A DNA stretch of 6,366 nt from contig CAMZFJ010000113.1 in assembly GCA_947306025.1 (NCBI GenBank), forward strand, positions 1-6,366. Reading direction: 5' to 3'. Below the pieces are notes generated by a model. The model searched no databases. It was not told where the DNA came from and saw nothing but the letters and a program-made list of their open reading frames with translations. A program made the translations under genes and the position numbers. Below are positions 1 to 5,310 of the stretch, piece after piece; position 1 is the stretch's first letter, and each line of letters starts with the position of its first letter. The stretch comes from an uncultured Fibrobacter sp. (GTDB taxonomy: Bacteria; Fibrobacterota; Fibrobacteria; Fibrobacterales; Fibrobacteraceae).

Positions 1-1
1 T

Positions 2-697
2 TTCAAGGCCAAATACGCCTACACGGTCGATGGAGGCTACGAAGGCGACATCGCCTACGAAAACTTCAATGCTGCTAGCGCTACATTCAAAATCCACGGC
101 AAGGGAGTGCACCCCGGCGAAGCCAAGGGCATCATGAAAAACGCATGCCTCATGGCCGCCGAAATCGCCATGGCGCTCCCCGAAAACGAAACGCCCGCCA
201 CTACAGAAGGTCACGAAGGATTCTATCACTTGACCGACATCCAGGGCGATGTCAACGAAGCCACGCTCAATTACATCGTGCGTGACCATGACCAAGCGCG
301 TTTCGAAGACCGCCAAAAATTCCTAAAGGAACTCGCCGAAAAATTCAACGAACAATTCGGCGGCTCGCCTTTCGCAAGCGCTCAAGAAAATTGCGCAGGC
401 GGCACCGTTGTCGAACTCGAACTCGAACATTCCTACAGCAACATGCTGCAAATCATCGAGAAAAATCCAACAGTCCTTGAACGCGCCCGCACAGCAATCG
501 AATCGGTCGGAATCACCGCCGTAAGCGATCCCGTCCGCGGAGGCACCGACGGCGCAAAGCTCAGTTTTATGGGCCTTCCCTGCCCCAATCTCGGTACCGG
601 CGGCTACGGCTACCACGGCCCATTCGAACACGTCACCGTCGAAGGCATGCAAACCGTCGTCAAAATAATCAAGAAAATTGCCGAAACTAGAGGATAA
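2..697 (+). CDS. pepT: Peptidase T (tripeptide aminopeptidase), C-terminal part; 5' end outside window
   Basis: Cytoplasmic dizinc aminopeptidase of the M20 family that releases the N-terminal residue from tripeptides. The open frame enters at base 2 and gives 231 residues, roughly the last 57% of a protein about 410 residues long. Recognisable PepT blocks, in order, are YTVDGG (its Asp at 29-31 corresponds to a zinc ligand), ENFNAAS, VHPGEAKG in the lid/dimerisation domain, EGFYHL, YIVRDHD, RGGTDGA, LSFMGLPCPNL and GGYGYHG (the His at 614-616 is the C-terminal zinc ligand). The earlier His, Asp and Glu ligands lie upstream of the window. The frame continues upstream of the GTG at 107, which is an internal valine and not a start. 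The C-terminus is complete, ending IAETRG and TAA. No strong terminator follows. The family call is very secure; the symbol rests on close resemblance to enterobacterial PepT. Confidence 0.95.
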   Translation, partial: FKAKYAYTVDGGYEGDIAYENFNAASATFKIHGKGVHPGEAKGIMKNACLMAAEIAMALPENETPATTEGHEGFYHLTDIQGDVNEATLNYIVRDHDQARFEDRQKFLKELAEKFNEQFGGSPFASAQENCAGGTVVELELEHSYSNMLQIIEKNPTVLERARTAIESVGITAVSDPVRGGTDGAKLSFMGLPCPNLGTGGYGYHGPFEHVTVEGMQTVVKIIKKIAETRG

Positions 698-774
698 GTC
701 ATTTTACAGATTTTGTTAAAGTCGGGCTTTTTTGAAGATTTTTCATTCTAGCCACAAACATATCCATAACAAAT

Positions 775-802
775 TTGATTTTTCTAGATATAATTATATA
801 AG
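775..802 (+). promoter_or_regulatory. Candidate promoter for the FISUMP-domain gene
   Basis: TTGATT (775-780) and TATAAG (797-802) are separated by 16 bp in the AT-rich 161-bp gap between pepT and the next gene. An alternative -10, TATAAT at 789-794, has no good -35 at normal spacing. The rest of the gap holds no open frame and only a very weak AAAG/CTTT hairpin (718-730) before a T-run. Because the gap is so AT-rich, chance matches are likely, so this is a moderate call. Confidence 0.4.
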
Positions 803-812
803 TTAAACTTAT
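798..812. repeat. Perfect 7-1-7 inverted repeat, operator-like
   Basis: ATAAGTT (798-804) and AACTTAT (806-812) form a perfect inverted repeat around a single A. It overlaps the presumed -10 box or transcription start of the downstream FISUMP-domain gene. The one-base centre is too short for a stable RNA hairpin loop, so if functional it would more likely be a protein-binding site. No regulator gene is adjacent, and AT-rich DNA often contains such palindromes by chance. Confidence 0.35.
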
Positions 813-858
813 CAGTTCCATCAAAAACAATTATACATTTAAAAATACGGAGGTCCAT

Positions 859-1614
859 ATGCATACTTCATTTATTGTTTTCGTTATACTTGTTATTGTC
901 ATTGTTGCAGTCACTGGATTCTGCCTAGGGCGATGCGTTTGCAAGGCTTCAAAAAAAGAATCGCCTAAAGAAAAAAACAACATGCCCTACGGAGCCTGCC
1001 TAACCAAGAACACTGCCAAATTCAAATACGGAACAATTAAGGACGCTCGTGATGGCGAAACCTACCGAACCATTCAAATCGGAGACCAAGTCTGGATGGC
1101 AGAAAACCTGCGCTACAAGGCAGACAACAGTTTCGCGCCCAATAACGAAGAATCCAACGTAAAAAATTACGGACGTCTCTACACTTGGACATCGGCGCTT
1201 GACATTCCTACGGAATACACTGAGCAATCTCCGGCTAAAGACATCGAGATGTATAACAAAATAAAGGACAAGAATTACCAAGGTATTGCACCGAAAGGTT
1301 TCCACATTCCAAGCAACAAGGAATGGGAAACTTTGCTCAGCAATCTAGAAGCAAAATCCGATGGCAAGGAACTGCGCAGCGCCTGCTTCTGGCAAAATGC
1401 AGGTGACGATACGTTCGGATTCTTCGCGCTCCCCGCCGGTTACCGCTTCGACAACGGAAACTTCTGCCATTTCGGTAGACGCGCCCGTTTCTGGAGCAAG
1501 GACGAATACGGTAAAGCAAACGCATTCCGCTTGAGCCTTACGAACAATTCCGTCGACATCGAAGGCGTTTACAGATCCGATGCAGTCTCGATTCGCTGCG
1601 TGAAAAACGTGTAA
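859..1614 (+). CDS. Membrane-anchored FISUMP-domain protein (Fibrobacter major paralogous domain)
   Basis: A 251-residue protein. Residues 5-21 form one strongly hydrophobic segment rich in Val and Ile. A Cys-rich, basic stretch follows (Cys22, Cys26, Cys28, then Lys29, Lys32, Lys33), then a short linker, then a FISUMP domain from about residue 57 to the end. Domain hallmarks are DGETYRTIQIGDQVWMAENL (65-84), YGRLYTW (104-110), GFHIPSNKEWETL (147-159), FFALPAGYR (188-196), RFWS (210-213) and the terminal SIRCVKN (244-250). The domain is widely regarded as related to formylglycine-generating-enzyme/C-type-lectin-like folds, but its role is unknown; many family members are predicted surface lipoproteins. 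Here no Cys has a convincing lipobox, so the segment reads as an uncleaved anchor. A strong Shine-Dalgarno GGAGG (849-853) sits 5 nt before the ATG, fixing the start. Probably monocistronic, between its own promoter and terminators. Confidence 0.9.
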   Translation: MHTSFIVFVILVIVIVAVTGFCLGRCVCKASKKESPKEKNNMPYGACLTKNTAKFKYGTIKDARDGETYRTIQIGDQVWMAENLRYKADNSFAPNNEESNVKNYGRLYTWTSALDIPTEYTEQSPAKDIEMYNKIKDKNYQGIAPKGFHIPSNKEWETLLSNLEAKSDGKELRSACFWQNAGDDTFGFFALPAGYRFDNGNFCHFGRRARFWSKDEYGKANAFRLSLTNNSVDIEGVYRSDAVSIRCVKNV

Positions 1615-1632
1615 AAACTCTCAACAAAACAC

Positions 1633-1665
1633 AAAGTCCCTCGCGAAAAATCGCGAGGGCTTTTT
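1633..1665 (+). terminator. Rho-independent terminator of the FISUMP-domain gene
   Basis: A perfect 9-bp GC-rich stem, CCCTCGCGA (1638-1646) and TCGCGAGGG (1651-1659), closes an AAAA loop and is followed by CTTTTT (1660-1665). The preceding AAAG can extend the stem by pairing with CTTT if T1637 is bulged. It begins 19 nt after the stop codon. On the opposite strand the stem is followed by the less uniform ACTTTGTGTTTTG, so it might also back up termination of the convergent gene. Confidence 0.9.
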
Positions 1666-1676
1666 ACGCTTCTGTA

Positions 1677-1706
1677 AACGCTCCATTGTTATCGGGGAGT
1701 GTTTTT
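1677..1706. terminator. Second hairpin at the convergent junction, possible bidirectional terminator
   Basis: AACGCTCC (1677-1684) pairs with GGAGTGTT (1696-1703), including one G-T pair, around an 11-nt loop, followed by TTT on the plus strand. Read on the minus strand it lies immediately after the TAA of the dehydrogenase-propeller gene and is followed by TTTACAG, a weak U-tract. It overlaps that stop codon region, so it most likely helps terminate the minus-strand gene. It is less stable than the hairpin at 1633-1665. Confidence 0.5.
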
Positions 1707-3696
1707 AGTTGGATGGGTCGTCACCGTGAATGTAGCTTACAAAAGCGAAACGTTTGCTATCGGGGGCCCAGGAATTGACATTGATTGTTCCTTGCCCACC
1801 AAACAGTTTGAGAATTGTTTGCGGAGAATTCCAATTTTCAACCGCATTTTCGCGAACATCGCCGGCCGGAGACAATCGGCGCATCAAACGCAGTTCCACA
1901 TTTTTATTCGGGACATGTTCGCCCGGTCGCACATCCGATTCAGAATAAGCAACCATCACGACCTTCTGGCGGTCCGGCGAAATGTGCGGGAACCAAGTAT
2001 TCCAATGCAAATCGTATGTCATTTGCATTTGCTCGGAACCGTCCGCTTTCATGCAGAACGCCTGCATACGTCCAGAGCGCTCCGAGTTAAACCAAATGTA
2101 TTCGCCATCGCCATTATACTCCGGACCATCATTCAGGCCAAACGCTGTTGTAAGGCGAGTTTCGTTACCGCCTGATGCCGGAATGGAATAGATATCGTAG
2201 CTACCGTTTCGTTCTGCACAGTAAGCAAGCGTACTTCCATCTGGCGTAATGCCGTGGAGATAGCTTGGAGCAAGCGGCGTGACCAAGCGCGGCATGCGAC
2301 CATCAAAATAAATCTTGTAAATACGCGAAAGTCCATCTTCTTTTGTATGATGGCTCACGTAAATGCCGCTACCGTCCGGGTCAAGAACATGGTCGTTATT
2401 GCAGTTATCTACAAAATAACTTTCAACTTTTTCCACCTTGCCTGTTGCTATCGTGTACTTGAAAATACGGCCATTGCTATTGTACGTGAGGAACGTTCCA
2501 TCGGCGCTCCAGTTCGGCGCTTCAATCACACCATCGAATTCATGAAGGACTTTAGCTTCGCCGGTTTCGATATCGAACACTTGCAAAATGGACTTATCGC
2601 CATTACGGTTCCAAGTTTCACCCGGAGAAATTTCGAAAGTATAGCTCACGCCAAAACGTTCACGGATTTGATCCATGAGCGTCATGAATTCCATCGTCTT
2701 CGCATGCGTCATTTCCGGGCGCTCCCACACAACAGAGCACACCGGGCCATTGCAAATTTCATGCCGGAACCGAGCAGGATTTTCAATCGCCTCCTTGCAC
2801 GCGAGAACTTCGTATTCGTAGCCGTTGCAAAGGCGCGGCGGTTCAACAGTTTCAACTACATTCCCGGCATTATCAAGCAGTTCAAGCTTTACCATGTCAT
2901 TCAAATTCTGTACACGGATTTGCCCCGCCGTTCCGTAAATCACGCCCTCGTTATGCGTTGGTGAAACCATCGAAGTCTTGAGATAAGCGCGCTGGCCATT
3001 TTCGTACGTGATGTTTATCCAATCGCTCGCGTCCACGCCGGTCTCGAACTTGATGCACTTGCAGTCCATCGAAGTGATTTCGTTACGGACAAATTCTCCG
3101 TCAGCATCAACACGCTCGCCAAGGAACAAATCTGCAAATGTAAGGCTGTAAATGCCGATATCCAAAAGCGCACCACCCGCCAGCGACGGATTATGCATAC
3201 GCTCCCTATCGCTGAGTTTCATCGAAAAATCGGCTTCAACTGTTTCCACATTTCCAATGCGACCTTCACAAATCCAATGGCGAATCGTTTCCAGCGCAGG
3301 CAAGAATCGTGTCCACATCGCTTCGCACAAGAAAACACCCTTGTCATGCGCAAGAGCAATCACCTCAGTTGCAAGTTTTGCGTTCGCGGCAAAAGCTTTC
3401 TCCACCAAAATGTTCCGGCCATAATCAATGCAAAGTCTCGCAAATTCATGATGGTGCGAATGCGGCGTTGCGATATAAATCAGATCAACAGCAGAATCTG
3501 AGGCAAGTTCTTCATAGCTGCCGTACGCTTTTTTAAAGCCATACTCTTTCGCAAAAGCATCGGCCTTTTCCAAATTACGGGACGCCACGGCGTAACATTC
3601 CACGCCCATCCCCTTATTTTCTAAAGTCTTTACAGCAGCAGCCATCTTTGTTGCGATATGGCCACACCCAAGAATCGCGAATTTCAAAACCTTCAT
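1705..3696 (-). CDS. Fusion: Gfo/Idh/MocA-family dehydrogenase + TolB/PD40-like beta-propeller
   Basis: One uninterrupted 663-residue frame with two full domains. Residues 1-352 are an NAD(P)-dependent Gfo/Idh/MocA oxidoreductase close to the dimeric dihydrodiol dehydrogenase type. It has the Rossmann motif GCGHIA (10-15), ATPHSHHH (76-83), VEKAF (98-102, with Glu99-Lys100 at the family's EKP position and Ala for Pro), EAMWTRFLP (125-133) and GGALLDIGIY (174-183, Asp179 and Tyr183). It ends in the family's usual terminal helix, MDQIRERFGVSY (341-352). Residues 353-663 then hold about six TolB/PD40-type blades, marked by WSADG (396-400), LDPDG (438-442), ITPDG (483-487), YNGDG (527-531), ISPDR (572-576) and WAPDS (643-647). 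There is no signal peptide, so the propeller should be cytoplasmic, unlike periplasmic TolB. The substrate is unknown; a sugar or sugar derivative is a guess. No Shine-Dalgarno precedes the ATG, but the GxGxxA motif starts at residue 10, so the start is right. Confidence 0.88.
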   Translation of the reverse strand: MKVLKFAILGCGHIATKMAAAVKTLENKGMGVECYAVASRNLEKADAFAKEYGFKKAYGSYEELASDSAVDLIYIATPHSHHHEFARLCIDYGRNILVEKAFAANAKLATEVIALAHDKGVFLCEAMWTRFLPALETIRHWICEGRIGNVETVEADFSMKLSDRERMHNPSLAGGALLDIGIYSLTFADLFLGERVDADGEFVRNEITSMDCKCIKFETGVDASDWINITYENGQRAYLKTSMVSPTHNEGVIYGTAGQIRVQNLNDMVKLELLDNAGNVVETVEPPRLCNGYEYEVLACKEAIENPARFRHEICNGPVCSVVWERPEMTHAKTMEFMTLMDQIRERFGVSYTFEISPGETWNRNGDKSILQVFDIETGEAKVLHEFDGVIEAPNWSADGTFLTYNSNGRIFKYTIATGKVEKVESYFVDNCNNDHVLDPDGSGIYVSHHTKEDGLSRIYKIYFDGRMPRLVTPLAPSYLHGITPDGSTLAYCAERNGSYDIYSIPASGGNETRLTTAFGLNDGPEYNGDGEYIWFNSERSGRMQAFCMKADGSEQMQMTYDLHWNTWFPHISPDRQKVVMVAYSESDVRPGEHVPNKNVELRLMRRLSPAGDVRENAVENWNSPQTILKLFGGQGTINVNSWAPDSKRFAFVSYIHGDDPSN

Positions 3697-3702
3697 GGTA
3701 AA

Positions 3703-3731
3703 AATATATATCGAAAATTTTTAAGCAGCAA
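3703..3731 (-). promoter_or_regulatory. Promoter of the dehydrogenase-propeller gene, probably leaderless
   Basis: On the minus strand TTGCTG (3731-3726) and TATATT (3708-3703) are 17 bp apart. Only 6 nt separate the -10 box from the ATG at 3696, so the expected transcription start falls on or next to the start codon. There is no Shine-Dalgarno sequence. It lies in the 107-bp gap shared with the divergent reductase gene. Confidence 0.5.
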
Positions 3732-3790
3732 TAATTTACCACAAATACCGTTTACCGCTGTAGCCGAATAAAAAACACTCTAGAATTTGA

Positions 3791-3796
3791 TATATT
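3791..3796 (+). promoter_or_regulatory. -10-like box 7 nt before the reductase ATG, probably leaderless
   Basis: TATATT at 3791-3796 lies 7 nt upstream of the ATG at 3804. I see no convincing -35 hexamer at 16-18 bp and no Shine-Dalgarno sequence. The layout mirrors the divergent gene: both starts are preceded by GATATAT followed by a T-run. Low complexity makes each single match weak evidence. Confidence 0.38.
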
Positions 3797-3803
3797 TTTC
3801 ACT

Positions 3804-4730
3804 ATGAATCAAATCAAAAGTGTTGCAGTTGTGGGTCTCGGGGCTGTCGGTGCCGTTGTGGCAGAACAGCTCTTGAGCGTTCTCGGAAACAAACTTTATT
3901 GCGTGATGGACGCCAAACGCAAGGCGCGCTACCAGGCAAGCGGAATCGTCATCAACGGGAAAAAGGCGGACTTCAACTTCGTCACGCCGGACGAAGTCCC
4001 TGTCGTTGACCTCGTGATTTTCGCGACCAAGAATTTGCAGTTCAATGAAGCACTTGAAGAAGCGAAAAATGCAGTCGGACCGAACACAGCGTTACTTTCG
4101 CTTTTGAACGGAGTGCATTCCGAAACAGAAATCGAGCGCGTTTACGGTGCAGAAAAGACGTTGTACGGATTCATCGTCAATTTGCAGTCTATAAACAAAC
4201 ACGGAAACATCGACTGTGCAGGCCGAGGCATCATTCTCTTTGGAGAGAAAGACAACCGCCGTTCCGAACGTATTGAAGCCATCCACCAGCTTTTCGAAAA
4301 TGCACACATCGTCCACAAGATTCCAGAAAACATTCGCTTGGAAATGTGGAAAAAGCTCTTGATGAACACTGTATTCAATTCCATCGGAGCGATTTGCCGT
4401 TCCACATTTGCAGGTTTCAACTTCCCGGTAATGCAATCGCTTGTGCGTAAAATCGGGAACGAAGTCATTCAAGTGGCAAACGCCGAAGGTTTCGCGCTCA
4501 CCAACGAAGACCTCGAAGAAAACTTGCGCCTCACCTGCAATTACACACCGCTTGGCAAGTGTTCCATGCTGCAAGACATCGAGGCCGGTCGCAAAACAGA
4601 GAACGCGTATTTCTGCGGAACCATCAGCAAGCTCGGAAAGGCGCACGGAATTCCAACACCCTACTGCGAATTCTTAGGAGAGCTCATCGAAGGCACCGAG
4701 CTCGCACGAGAACTTGTTAAAGAACATTAG
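3804..4730 (+). CDS. 2-dehydropantoate 2-reductase family protein (ketopantoate reductase, PanE/ApbA type)
   Basis: A 308-residue cytoplasmic NAD(P)-dependent reductase, normal length for the family, which in the founding member reduces ketopantoate to pantoate for coenzyme A synthesis. The N-terminal Rossmann fold has GLGAVG (11-16). The family's functional residues appear in order: Lys76 in FATKN, Asn102 in LLNGVH, Lys184 and Asn188 in WKKLLMN (the region of the catalytic lysine), and Glu266 in MLQDIEAGRKTE (255-266). The C-terminal helical domain ends in the typical KAHGIPTP (278-285). Family members are often paralogous with uncertain substrates, and no other pantothenate gene is visible, so I do not assign the panE symbol. 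It stands alone, divergent from the dehydrogenase-propeller gene and convergent with the Nudix gene. No Shine-Dalgarno precedes the ATG; the start is set by the Rossmann strand that begins four residues later. Confidence 0.85.
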   Translation: MNQIKSVAVVGLGAVGAVVAEQLLSVLGNKLYCVMDAKRKARYQASGIVINGKKADFNFVTPDEVPVVDLVIFATKNLQFNEALEEAKNAVGPNTALLSLLNGVHSETEIERVYGAEKTLYGFIVNLQSINKHGNIDCAGRGIILFGEKDNRRSERIEAIHQLFENAHIVHKIPENIRLEMWKKLLMNTVFNSIGAICRSTFAGFNFPVMQSLVRKIGNEVIQVANAEGFALTNEDLEENLRLTCNYTPLGKCSMLQDIEAGRKTENAYFCGTISKLGKAHGIPTPYCEFLGELIEGTELARELVKEH

Positions 4731-4741
4731 ACAAAATGGCG

Positions 4742-4762
4742 ATCTCGGAATAAATCCGGGAT
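4742..4762. terminator. Short hairpin between convergent genes, weak terminator or dispersed repeat
   Basis: ATCTCGGA (4742-4749) pairs with TCCGGGAT (4755-4762), one G-T pair included, around a 5-nt ATAAA loop. It fills most of the 36-bp gap between the reductase and Nudix stop codons. There is no U-tract on the plus strand; on the minus strand ATTTT follows after four bases. The sequence resembles GTCATCCCGGA-type palindromic repeats found scattered in many bacterial genomes, but no second copy occurs in this window. Either role is an inference. Confidence 0.45.
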
Positions 4763-4766
4763 GACT

Positions 4767-5147
4767 CTACAAAAGATGCTTTACGACTTCGATATCGGCG
4801 GGGAGCCAGTTGACCGTATTTAATGTTTCACGGTCAAGCCATTTGGCGTCTTCGTGTTCCTGAAGTTTCGGTTTGCAGCCTGTAGCGAGCGTGCAATAAA
4901 AGCAATGCATCGTCAGGTGGAATTTCGGGTAATCGTACTCCACCGTGCAAATCTTTTCGCCAACATTTACCTTAACAGCAAGCTCTTCCTGGAGTTCACG
5001 AACAAGCGCCTGCTCCGGAGTTTCGCCCGGTTCCATCTTACCGCCCGGGAACTCCCATCCATCCTTATGGTCGCCATACCCGCGTTGCGTAGCAAAAATA
5101 CGCCCGCCATCTACGATAACACCTGCGACAACTTCTATCGATTTCAT
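4767..5147 (-). CDS. MutT-like Nudix hydrolase (probable 8-oxo-dGTP / nucleoside triphosphate pyrophosphohydrolase)
   Basis: A 126-residue cytoplasmic Nudix enzyme, close to the 129 residues of E. coli MutT. The Nudix box runs from Gly36 to Val58: Gly36, Glu42, then Arg50-Glu51-Leu52 and Glu54-Glu55. All Mg-binding glutamates are present, and only the penultimate Gly of the box is replaced, by Ala57. The flanking sequence WEFPGGKMEPGETPEQA is very like MutT, which hydrolyses oxidised dGTP and prevents mutation; a related pyrimidine-nucleotide activity cannot be excluded. I chose the ATG at 5147 and not the in-frame ATG at 5183. The shorter form begins KSIEVVAGVI as MutT proteins do, and the upstream ATG lies inside a good -35 box. 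Divergent from the peroxidase operon, consistent with an oxidative-stress setting. Confidence 0.88.
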   Translation of the reverse strand: MKSIEVVAGVIVDGGRIFATQRGYGDHKDGWEFPGGKMEPGETPEQALVRELQEELAVKVNVGEKICTVEYDYPKFHLTMHCFYCTLATGCKPKLQEHEDAKWLDRETLNTVNWLPADIEVVKHLL

Positions 5148-5154
5148 GGTGTAA

Positions 5155-5183
5155 AATGTAGAAATAACAAGATTTAACGTCAA
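5155..5183 (-). promoter_or_regulatory. Promoter of the MutT-like gene, probably leaderless
   Basis: On the minus strand TTGACG (5183-5178) and TACATT (5160-5155) have an ideal 17-bp spacer. Only 7 nt lie between the -10 box and the ATG at 5147, so transcription should start at about the first base of the start codon. No Shine-Dalgarno sequence is present. This is the best supported of the three leaderless-looking starts here. Confidence 0.6.
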
Positions 5184-5239
5184 AATTTGCCTAAAATCAC
5201 AAAAATTACGCTTATAAGAATTTTATATAGCAAAACTTC

Positions 5240-5268
5240 TTGACTTTTTAAATTAAATTTTATAAAAT
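5240..5268 (+). promoter_or_regulatory. Promoter of the peroxidase-OhrR-phosphatase operon
   Basis: TTGACT (5240-5245) and TAAAAT (5263-5268) are 17 bp apart, close to the sigma-70 consensus. The predicted start near 5275 leaves a leader of about 35 nt containing the Shine-Dalgarno GGAG. The spacer and -10 box lie inside the palindrome at 5251-5274, so the promoter should be repressible. Confidence 0.7.
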
Positions 5269-5277
5269 TTAATTGTA
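5248..5277. promoter_or_regulatory. Putative OhrR operator: perfect 24-bp palindrome over the peroxidase promoter
   Basis: Bases 5251-5274 form a perfect palindrome with half-site AATTAAATTTTA, and the extended 30-bp element ends in AATTGTA (5271-5277). AATTGTA/TACAATT is the half-site known for the Bacillus subtilis OhrR operator. Compared by hand with that operator as I remember it, about 25 of 30 positions agree, though both are AT-rich. The element covers the spacer and -10 box of the operon that encodes an OhrR-like protein, which fits autorepression. Binding is inferred and not shown. Confidence 0.62.
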
Positions 5278-5310
5278 CAAAATCAAACAGTGTATATGGA
5301 GATAAAATTT

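Noticed and set aside
107..109. GTG as a start codon for a short peptidase
   Set aside because: The conserved PepT sequence, including the zinc-ligand motif YTVDGG, continues in frame upstream to the window edge.
718..733. Possible terminator after pepT
   Set aside because: Only a 4-bp AAAG/CTTT stem precedes the T-run, too weak to call.
1699..2175. 158-residue plus-strand open frame
   Set aside because: It is antisense to the propeller domain, shows no family resemblance, and would begin within the terminator hairpin.
2254..2964. 236-residue plus-strand open frame
   Set aside because: It is antisense to the dehydrogenase-propeller gene, has no recognisable domain, and the opposite strand encodes continuous clear motifs over the same bases.
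4092..4646. 184-residue minus-strand open frame
   Set aside because: It is a shadow of the ketopantoate reductase-like gene, whose catalytic motifs lie on the plus strand throughout.
5148..5183. Upstream ATG giving the Nudix protein 12 extra residues
   Set aside because: The ATG lies in the -35 box TTGACG of a good promoter, and the extra residues do not match the MutT N-terminus.
5290..5310. GTG 5290 or ATG 5296 as the peroxidase start
   Set aside because: Both lie before or overlap the Shine-Dalgarno GGAG, which is correctly spaced for the ATG at 5311; the family N-terminus begins there.
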